In this document: one piece after another, positions 56,059 to 64,000 of the stretch
Layout: every line of letters starts with the position of its first letter
How positions within the stretch are numbered: the first letter of the stretch is position 1
NCBI RefSeq assembly: GCF_037126465.1
Contig: NW_026999450.1
Coordinates: forward strand, 248,001 to 312,000
DNA from: Ornithodoros turicata
Lineage: Eukaryota; Arthropoda; Arachnida; Ixodida; Argasidae
Length of the DNA: 64,000 bases
Direction: 5' to 3'
The notes under the pieces: model-generated
What the model saw: only the letters and a program-made list of their open reading frames with translations
What the model was told of the DNA's origin: nothing
Database searches by the model: none
Translations under genes and position numbers: made by a program

Positions 56059-56430
56059 GCATCATCCAACACGTTAACAATAGATACATGCAGGAAAATA
56101 ATAGCGAAACCATCTATCAAAATGAGAAACGTTACAAATTTAATACTGTGACCAGAATAGAGTTAACACTGAAGAACAGAGAAACACTCTAACCGGCGCA
56201 TCATCCAACACGTAAACAAAAGGTACATGCAGCAAAATAATTGAAAAACAACCTATCAACACGAAAAACTTACAAATTTAATACTGTGACTGGCACAGAG
56301 CTGACGCTGAATAGCAGAGAAACACTCTAAACGACGCATCTGCTAACGTGTAAACAACAGACACGTGCAGGAAAATAATAGCGAAACAAACTATCAAAAC
56401 AAGAAACATTACAAATTTAATAACTCAAAA
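56059..56430. repeat. 139-bp tandem repeat, about 2.7 units
   Basis: Units start at 56059, 56198 and 56336 (GCATCATCCAACACGT-type). Each contains TACATGCAG(G/C)AAAATAAT, ACAAATTTAATACTGTGAC and AGAGAAACACTCTAA. Diverged by about 10-15%. Confidence 0.8.
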
Positions 56431-56845
56431 TGGAAATGATTTACCTTTTGAACTATCGTAAAATCATCCTTGCGACCTAATCTAGTCGAACCATATGCAA
56501 TGTTCATCCTACTCAGGCACTATAAACATTACCTTGACGTAGGTATCCAACACACAATACAGCCAAGCCAGCTATATTTGCTACTTGAGTCTGGTGGGAG
56601 TCACGCTCTCCCTCTATACAGCCCAAAGCGAAGAAGCCTCACGTCCTTTGTCAATCTATGGAGAGGGGGACTCTCTCTCTCTCTTTCACATTCTTTCCTC
56701 CAAAGGGAAATAGTCTTAGGACTGCTCAAATTTGCACAGAGGCGAAATATTTTATTGATCAGCTATCACAAACAGACGTTGGCATTATGCGATTCTCAAC
56801 AACACAAATAGAATTTTCTCAAAACAAACAGTAGCAAGCAAAATC
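56431..56845. other. No gene recognised
   Basis: The plus frame 56470-56811 (113 codons) contains a CTCTCT run and has no motif; not annotated. Confidence 0.3.
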
Positions 56846-57251
56846 TACGAACAGACATCAATATCGCTGCAAACTGGTTTTAGACAAACATTATGTAAGC
56901 AAGCGGGAAATATTATGCTACCATCGGCGGAAGCAATACTCAATCAAATCGGGAAACGTTGCAAATTTAACATACTGCACATTATTGTTAATCAATCAAG
57001 AAATCAGCAGACACAACTATAAAAAAAAGGAAAGAGAGAAAGTCAAGTTTATTCAATGATAGAAACAATACTCATTCGAAAACGAGAAACAACTTTAATT
57101 ACATCATTTTTATGATAGCTTTGCAACAGTAATTTCTACACGCAGAAGCCACAAAGAAACATCACATCCGAAACGCAAATTAATGTAAAAGTTTTCTACA
57201 GAGGAAATCAACACACGTACAAACACAGCTCAAAAATACCTTCCCAACTAG

Positions 57252-57412
57252 AACATGATTAAGAACGCGGAGGGACAGGGACTTTCCAGACTAGTGGTGT
57301 GTGCAAATAAATTCAGTTGCTAGTTGAACGCCTCCGTGTGTGTTTGTCCCTGTCGCTCCGCGTTCTTAATCATGTTCTGTCCCAACCGGAACGCTCTACA
57401 CCTTCTCGCACT
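57252..57412. mobile_element. 161-bp insertion with 13-bp target duplication and internal hairpin
   Basis: Flanked by CCTTCCCAACTAG at 57239-57251 and 57413-57425. The right arm (61304-61316) has the uninterrupted site, so this is an insertion after the arms formed. Inside, AACATGATTAAGAACGCGGA and its complement (57352-57375 region) form a hairpin around AATAAATTCAGTTG. Likely the end of a retroelement. Confidence 0.85.
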
Positions 57413-58340
57413 CCTTCCCAACTAGCAGAATATTTCTATTAATATCAATCGAGTGATCATCTGAAACAAAGTCAATGCAGTAATTAATTCAGGCAAACAT
57501 TTTCTAAACAAGCAGCGCGAATACACAAAATAAACATGTCTTTTTCAATCAAGACCCACGAGTGGATTCGAAAAGAAAGGGAAGCCGCTAACCATACAGT
57601 TCCCATACATTTTCGTCAAGGTTCAGCCCTCAGGGAGTAGGGGAATTCTCCCATGATCTTGGCACACAATGTAGTTGAAAGCCACAAACTCGTCCCCACC
57701 CAAGTCAAGGTAGGGAGGGATGGACTGTACACAGCAGAGACAATAGAAGCACAAGTTTTTCCTTACAAACCGCATCTTTTGTAAATCATTTTTCATAATT
57801 CTCACAGCGGGATATTATTAACATTCTAAACCTGAATAAAATGAGCACAAGTATGATTTAATTAAGTGTAGAACCACACTAGAAAACAGAACAAACAAGG
57901 AAGTTTCAGCGAAGAGATGACTACGATACCATAGGTCGATGGATGAATACTATACCTCTTGATACCATAGGTCATGCGAAGACATGATAACAAGATGCTT
58001 CGAAAAAGAAGAGCTGCGAAATGATTCCATTATCACAGCATTTCAATACGTCTTAGACATGGTCGTATTCGGAGATATGGTACAAATTATGGAATTGAAG
58101 TTGAAGAACTTGTATGCCGAATCTACAATAGTTATAAAACTATTGCACGTCAACATCGGAAGGGCCACTGGGATTGATGGTGGAGTTTTTGCGGTTTGCT
58201 AACGAATAATTGAAATACACTAGACCAGATGTAGTTGTAATCATTGCAATGGGCAACGATCACGAAAGCAATCATATCAAATTATCATATACAAGCAGTC
58301 TATATCGCACGATTCATTACGGATTTGTTGAAATTACAGT

Positions 58341-60385
58341 ATGTAAATTGAGTAAATTTCATTCGAAAAATATTCGTAATTTTTAATATCCACGATATAG
58401 AGAATCCACATTATAGTGTGGATAGAAAATATCAATCCCTTCGATTACATTCTCTGTCACCATGAAAGGGTTCTTAAAACCTTCGCGTGTCAAAGTGAGG
58501 GAGCTAAAGCTTGCGTATTGTGAAATTGCACTTTCTACAACTCAGTCCATAAATTGCAGCACCCGTTCAAATTTTAATTAGACACTTACTGATGTGTGGT
58601 AGTCTCCACTGTTCCTGGATGTGATCCGATAAATTTTGAGCAATTGGTGCGCAATCAAATGTCTTGTATAGAATGTGCGACTATATGGACAGCTTTTTAA
58701 TCTATGTCTTAAAAAAATTTAAGAAAGAGTGTACAGTTTTGACTATAAAAATTTAAACAAAAATCATCTTTGGTGTGGAGTTTGCGTTTTGCCTGATTAT
58801 GAGCTGAAAACTTCTAAAATTAAAGTATGCCTTTTCCATTTGTAGTGCCCCGTATGCTGTGACATTATGAATAGTGTAGAGCGGAAGAGCGCAGGTAGGC
58901 GTGACCGTAGGAATAGGTTTATTCAGACAGCCGCGCGGGAGTGGCGCGAGTCATCGTCGTCATCTGACGTGTCGTTATCTTCACTACAATAGACTGATAG
59001 TTTTTCAATATGGCTCAGTATGGCTAAAGAAAACCTCAGGTACATTTTGCGAATTGCGTACATTGCGGACGATGCTCGAAGAACCTACCCAGTCATAAAA
59101 TGTTCTCTAACGAACCTGGAATTGGCTCATTTTTACAGGTGGTGGTGGTGATGGTGAAAGGGCTTGCCGTTGTCGGCCTCACGTATGTGGGCAACGTCAC
59201 GACTGACGCCCTGGGGAAATTTGCGTCCTGGGCCTACTTCTAGGGGAACTGTGCCGACATATGTCTGAAAGCGTCTGAGGAAAACCCAGGAAAAACCCCA
59301 GACAGCACAGCCGGCACCGGGCATTTTTACAAGCCGAGATTGGCTTGCCTCCCGAATGTCCAGTGCCCGCGCTTCACAGCTCGGCACGTGCAGCCAATGT
59401 CCAAGCATCTACGTCGTCATCGACGCTGATCGTCTTCCGTGTAACATACGTTTATGTGTGATCAGTTCTGTGTGCTTTCGTTAAGTTTTCAAAACGAATA
59501 GTTGCTTATTATAATTAACATTACATATCTTCCAGTGGGTTTATGCATAGTGCTCATCTTCGTTGTATAGTGGTTAAACATTTCTGATGACAGCTGTTTG
59601 ATTCGATTCCCCCAAAATCTGACTGCGTTTGTGTGCCGCGTTTTACGATGATTAAACCTGTAGACTCCGCCTGCAGGTCATGCTTGCAAAATCCTTCCGA
59701 TGGCGATGTTGTACAGAGTGTAGTCGCGCAAAAACCCCTCTGATTGTCAGCGCTTTTTCCATGCGAGGATCCTTGTACATAGTGTGGAATGTTCGATTCC
59801 TAGCCATCATTGCGTTCAATCTAAGCATACTAAATATAACCTGTTTTCGTTGCGATGCGTAAAATTCATTACACTGATGACAAAGGTTACATTTATTATT
59901 TCAGTTATACACTTGTTTATTTCGATACAGTTGTTCTATTCCAAACTCTGAAGTTTTCGTTTGTTGTCTTGATTGTAGAATTCAGAAGACGTCAAATAGT
60001 TTTTTCTTATTATTGGGCGCTTGAATCCAGTGTTTATTAAAGCAGGCGATATGTATTCGCCGTATTTGTATTGCTTCAGCAACTTGCACTTTGTTGCGAC
60101 GAACTTGCACAACCTCTTATTGATGTTTCCTTTCTTTGTATGAAGATTCTTGAATGGCGTACAAGGGAGTATTAGACGAAAATCGCCAGGTGGTCCACCA
60201 CAACTGATATGTTCGTTGAGTTTCAATAAGTGATGATACATCAGACCGTGTACGACAATATTGAACTTCTGCTGATTCGACATCATTGCAAGAAGTTTTA
60301 AAAGAAAATAGTTGTGTAGACGCTGTAGTGGAACATATCACGTGATAAGATTTTTCTCCCGTACTTTCCATTTCCACTGTTAGGT
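58341..60385. other. Central part of the 4.9-kb element; no gene identified
   Basis: 58341-59129 is AT-rich and unassigned. 59411-60385 contains two overlapping minus frames (116 and 93 codons). The first includes VHGLMYHHLLKLNEHISCGG; no family is recognised. They could be decayed pieces of a transposase. Confidence 0.3.
59130..59410 (-). mobile_element. SINE, family 1, second copy
   Basis: Shares with 48830-49030 the body GCGTCCTGG(G)CC(T)(G/A)ACTTC, GGGGAACT(G/C)TGCCGACAT, GTCTGA..AAAACCCAGG and AGACAGCACAGCCGG. It ends at the GGTGGTGGTGATGG tract (59139-59154). tRNA-like boxes are not clear in this copy. Confidence 0.55.
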
Positions 60386-60446
60386 GTAATTTCAACAAAT
60401 CCGTAATGAATCGTGCGATATAGACAGCTTGTATATGATAATTTGT

Positions 60447-60487
60447 TCTGATTGCTTTCTTGATTACTAATCAAGAAAGCAATCAGA
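60447..60487. repeat. 41-bp perfect hairpin (20-bp stem, one-base loop)
   Basis: TCTGATTGCTTTCTTGATTA, one C, then the exact complement. Present in the right arm of the 4.9-kb element only; the left arm has single GATTGCTTTC sequence there, so it is a local foldback duplication. Confidence 0.9.
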
Positions 60488-61747
60488 TGTTGCAATCAGA
60501 TCAGCAATCATATGAATAGTTGTAATCATTGCAGTGTCGTATAGTATATTTCAATTCTTCGTTAGCAAACCTCAAAAATTCCACCATCAATCCCAGTGGC
60601 CCTTCCCATGTTGACGTGCAAATATTTTTACAACTATTGTAGATTCGGCATACAAGTTATTGCACATTCAATTCCATAATTTGCACCATATCTCCGAATA
60701 CGACCATGTCTAGGACGTATTGAAATGCTGTGATAATAGAATCATTTCACAGCTCTTCTTTTTCGAAGCAGCTTTTAATCACGTCCTCCCATGACCTGTG
60801 GTATCGAGTACAAAATCCGTCCATCTCTTCGCTGAAACTTCCTTGTTCTAGTGTGCTTCTACACTTAATTAAATCATACTTGTGCTCATTTTATTCATGT
60901 TTAGAATGTTAATAATATCCCGCTGTGAGAATTATGAAAAATGATTTACAAAAGATGCGATTTGCAAGGAAAAACGTGTGTTTCCATCGTCTCTGCTGTG
61001 TACAGTCCATCCCTCCCTATCTTGACTTGGGCGGGGGCGAGTTTGTGGCTTTCAACTACATTGCGTGCCAAGACCATGAGAGAATTCCCCTAGTCCCTGA
61101 GGGCTGAACCTTGACGAAAATGTATGGGAACTGTATGGTTAGCGGCTTCCCTCTCTTTTCGAATCCACTAGTGGGTCCTGATTGACAAAGACATGTTTAT
61201 TTTGTGTATTCGCGCTGCTTGTTTAGAAAATGTTTCCCTGAATTAATTACTGCTTTTACTTTGTTTCAGATGATCACTCGATTGATATTAATAGAAGTAT
61301 TCTAATAGTTGGGAAGGTATTTTTGAGCTGTGTGTGTGTGTGTTGATTTCCTCTGTAGAAAACTTTTACATTAATTTGCATTTCAGATGTGATGTTTGTT
61401 TCTGGCTTCTGCGTGTAGAAATTACTGTTGCAAAGTTATCATAAAAAATGATGTAATTAAATTTGTTTCTCGTTTTCGATTGGGTATTGGTTCTGTCATT
61501 GAATAAAGTTTACTTTCTCTCAGATGTTCACTGTATTAATACTTTGGGAGTTGGGAATTATGTATGCACGATAGTTGTGTCTGTTGATTTCTTGATTGAT
61601 TAACAAGAATGTGCAATATGTTAAATTTGCAACGTTTCCCGATTTGATTGAGTATTGTTTCCGCCATGGTAGCATAATATTTCTCGCTTGCTTACATAAT
61701 ATTTGTCTAAAACCAGTTTGCAGCGATGTTGATGCCTGTCCACGTCT

Positions 61748-62680
61748 TGCACGTCCCCCAGTACATGTATGCATCGAGCTGGTACAGGATCACTCGAAGC
61801 ACATGTTGTTCTTTGTGAGGTTCCGGTGAAACCGATGTACGAGGAGGAAGGCCGCGCTGGCTGTGCGCAACATGTTTTGGAAATACGCTTCCGGGAATCT
61901 TGGGCCACATGTGACGGATTCAGCGTAAAAGTACACGTTTGCTGCGCACTTTTCGCTGCGTTATAAACATACGTCGAAAAAGGGTCCGAAAGATGTAGTG
62001 GAATTTCTCCACGAAATAGCTTCGCAATATTTGTTTTGCATGCTCGGAAAAGCTTTTCGTCCTTTAGTACGTTCAGGGACCGTCAAACAAACTCTGAAAC
62101 GTTTGGCACGTGGAATACCTGTGGTTTCACTGAAGTGCGCGAATACTGCACATAGCAACGATCATATTTTACATTTATTCAAGTGTTAGTGAATTTGCCT
62201 CCTTGCACGTCCCTCAGTATACGGTCAACCCTTACGTACGTGCCATCATATCCAACGTGCTTGTGTACCCAAAACCAAGAAAGGCGGCCAGCGTAATATT
62301 TTTTCCCTACACCAAACCACACCCTCTTACATCGAAAATACCGTTACGTCCACGATTATCCTAAGTGAGACAGCTGAAAAAGGGCACGTTTTCCTTTCGA
62401 TGCAACTGAAAGTTCACAAATACTAAGCGGTCGCTGTCACTACACCACGTAATATAATAATAATTTAATAATTGGGTGTTTACGTCACGAGACAACTGAG
62501 ATCATGAACGACGCCACAGCGGTCGGTCTGTGGATTGCTTTTGCCTACCTGAGGGTTCTTTGCCGTGCGATGAAAGCTCATCACACGGCACCCCGTATTT
62601 AACGTCCCTCGCGGAAGACGGCGTGTCTAAGCAACTTGTACACTGCCACCAAGTTGCTGGCGTCCTCGGCATCAGAAGGC
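61748..62680. repeat. 0.93-kb duplicated repeat, copy 2
   Basis: Direct-repeat partner of 50067-50995. Its left edge abuts the 4.9-kb inverted element, so the left extension seen in copy 1 is missing. Its right part is the body of SINE family 2 (62547-62680), cut by the hAT MITE; the SINE head resumes at 63408 (box A TGGTTCAGTCGGTAGCG on minus, about 63440). Confidence 0.88.
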
Positions 62681-62688
62681 GAACACGC

Positions 62689-63407
62689 TAGAGCCCTGCA
62701 CGGGCCCGGGCCCCCGACCCGGCCCGCGGCCCGGCCCGACAAAATACGCCACCACCGCGGCACGGCAAATATGTTCCCGAGAGTCAGGCCCGGCCGGGCC
62801 ACGCAGCTAATGCCACACTATGGAGATGCATTAGTTCATATCATCATGCGCTTGCGTCTTTCCTGTGCATATTTTGCAATGATATGCAAAGGATACTGCA
62901 TTATGCATATGATTCGGCCCTCTAGAACATTCTCAAAGCCACTTTACATTGCTCCTCACTCCTCACGTATTTCACAAACACTTTGGCAAAGCTTGGTGAG
63001 AGGGGTAGGGACTGGGAGAAGCAGTTGCAACAGCATGCTTTACCTCCGCAAAATCTTGACAGTGTAACGATAACGCCCATGCCCGCGTGCGTTCTGGATT
63101 TAATTTGGTCTCGTGCGGTTACGGTGTTAAACCGCCATCACTTGTATGTTTGTCTTCTCTCCTTATAAATTTACTTATAAATTTGTTTGATAATCGCCAG
63201 AAACGCCTACTTCGCGGCTGGAAATACTAGGCCGGGATCTACTCGCCGGGTCACCGGACCGGGCCGGGCCGGGCTCTAGTCACTGGGTCACCGGGCCGGG
63301 CCGGGCCGCATAAAAATATGAAGGTCCGGGCCCGCGTCGGGCTGGGCCATTTTTCGATAAGACCGGGCTGGGTCGGGCCCGGAAAAGTCGGCCCGTGCAG
63401 GGCTCTA
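62689..63407. mobile_element. 719-bp hAT-type MITE with 8-bp target duplication
   Basis: Terminal inverted repeats TAGAGCCCTGCACGGGCC (18 bp, perfect). Perfect 8-bp duplication GAACACGC at 62681-62688 and 63408-63415. The ends are extremely GC-rich (repeated CCGGGCC), the centre AT-rich. It splits the SINE of copy 2. No transposase. Confidence 0.95.
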
Positions 63408-63445
63408 GAACACGCTACCGACTGAACCACCGAGGCCGGTACTAC

Positions 63446-64000
63446 ACCACGTACGAAAAAGAATGATCGTACCTCCATCAATAAATACCAATCTTCCCAG
63501 TCGGAAATCAATCGCGCTCAACCAAAGAAAGGGTGCCCGCGAAATACCACGTCTAAATGAGCTGTGTGCAGCGATTGCAGCGCTCTCAAACGTTGCTCCA
63601 CCTAATCTTTGGGGCCGTATTTTGAAGGTGGTCTTCGTTCCCTTTTAATTTTTTTTTTACGCGGTCGTTCAATTTAGGCCAGAAAGTAAAGCGACAAAAA
63701 CCGCACCTTGTTGGAAACACCTCGGTCGGGTGTTTCCCAGAGCTGGCTACGCTTATGGAATTGACACCTCGAATTGAGAATTCACAGCGAATTCAATTGA
63801 AACCTCGAGTTGACAGCGAACACAATGAAAACTAGTATTATTATTACAGTTTTATTAGCTTGACCATAAACAGCGCGATGGCCTCCTAACTGGCAGAGGA
63901 CTTAGTGAGCTAAATCTCGGAATATTAAAAACACGACACCGGCGGAAAGTTCTCATTGGTGCATGAAAACTAATTGATTCGATCAAACACTGGCTATCGA
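63446..64000. other. No gene recognised
   Basis: Contains CTCGAATTGA/CAGCGAA repeats near 63766-63825 and an ATTATTATT run (63836-63846). No frame of interest. Confidence 0.3.

Larger units (their letters stand above)
56846..61742. mobile_element. 4.9-kb element with 1.4-1.5-kb inverted arms, class unknown
   Basis: Left arm about 56846-58340, right arm about 60386-61742, opposite orientation, roughly 90% alike. Outer ends read ATCAATATCGCTGCAAACTG (left) and its mirror; inner ends stop at CGGATTTGTTGAAATTACA. Between them lie about 2 kb with a SINE (59130-59410) and minus frames (59936-60286, 60117-60398) I cannot identify. Both arms hold a 60-codon frame (57623-57805 minus; 60925-61107 plus; CCVQSIPPYLDLGG). 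It could be a foldback DNA transposon or an inverted segmental duplication. Confidence 0.7.

Noticed and set aside
59133..59408. 91-codon minus frame starting in a poly-His run
   Set aside because: The His run is the GTG/GAT tract read backwards and the rest is a SINE body.
1..64000. tRNA or rRNA genes
   Set aside because: Only degenerate tRNA-like boxes inside SINEs were seen; no cloverleaf or rRNA signature was recognised by eye.

Overview
The window looks like intergenic DNA from an arthropod, most likely a tick or another chelicerate. The case rests on one ionotropic-receptor (IR) gene, a protostome family, and on a dense mix of APE-type non-LTR retrotransposons (LINEs), Penelope-like elements (PLEs), tRNA-derived SINEs, hAT-type and Harbinger-type MITEs, and a large satellite. 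The tick assignment comes from remembered repeat motifs, not a search, and no species can be named. There are no operons or prokaryotic features. Almost every protein-like stretch belongs to a mobile element, and most are broken.

Layout. 1-3.3 kb: a chemosensory IR gene on the minus strand, complete except for one in-frame TAA in its third membrane segment. 3.3-14 kb: sparse DNA with LINE relics, a PLE fragment with a GIY-YIG motif and hammerhead-like end, a 161-bp hairpin and small MITEs. 14-28.2 kb: three different LINEs (A, B, C) stacked head to tail on the plus strand, each followed by an ATT microsatellite. C is interrupted by a minus-strand LINE (E) flanked by a perfect 648-bp direct repeat. 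28.3-36 kb: DNA-element fragments, a 794-bp hAT MITE with a perfect 8-bp target duplication, another MITE, and one doubtful cysteine-rich exon. 36.1-42.4 kb: a 127-bp satellite, about 49.5 units, exactly in register, with a two-unit higher-order pattern in its right part. 42.4-47.9 kb: a Harbinger-like MITE, a LINE 3' piece (D), then a foldback DNA element whose TA tract holds a nearly perfect palindrome with 705-bp arms. 48-51 kb: SINEs, a 146-bp hAT MITE and one copy of a 0.93-kb duplicated segment. 51-56 kb: degenerate tandem repeats and two PLEs joined head to head. 56-64 kb: a 4.9-kb inverted-repeat element of unknown class, then the second copy of the 0.93-kb segment, whose SINE is split by a 719-bp hAT MITE.

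How it fits together: the only host gene I can defend is the IR. The rest records repeated nesting of retroelements and MITEs, with relative ages readable from nesting, target duplications and one empty site. The strongest observations are the IR nonsense codon (possible readthrough), the 648-bp duplication around LINE E, the large palindrome, the ATT-anchored LINE stack, the in-register satellite, and the unclassified 4.9-kb inverted-repeat element.
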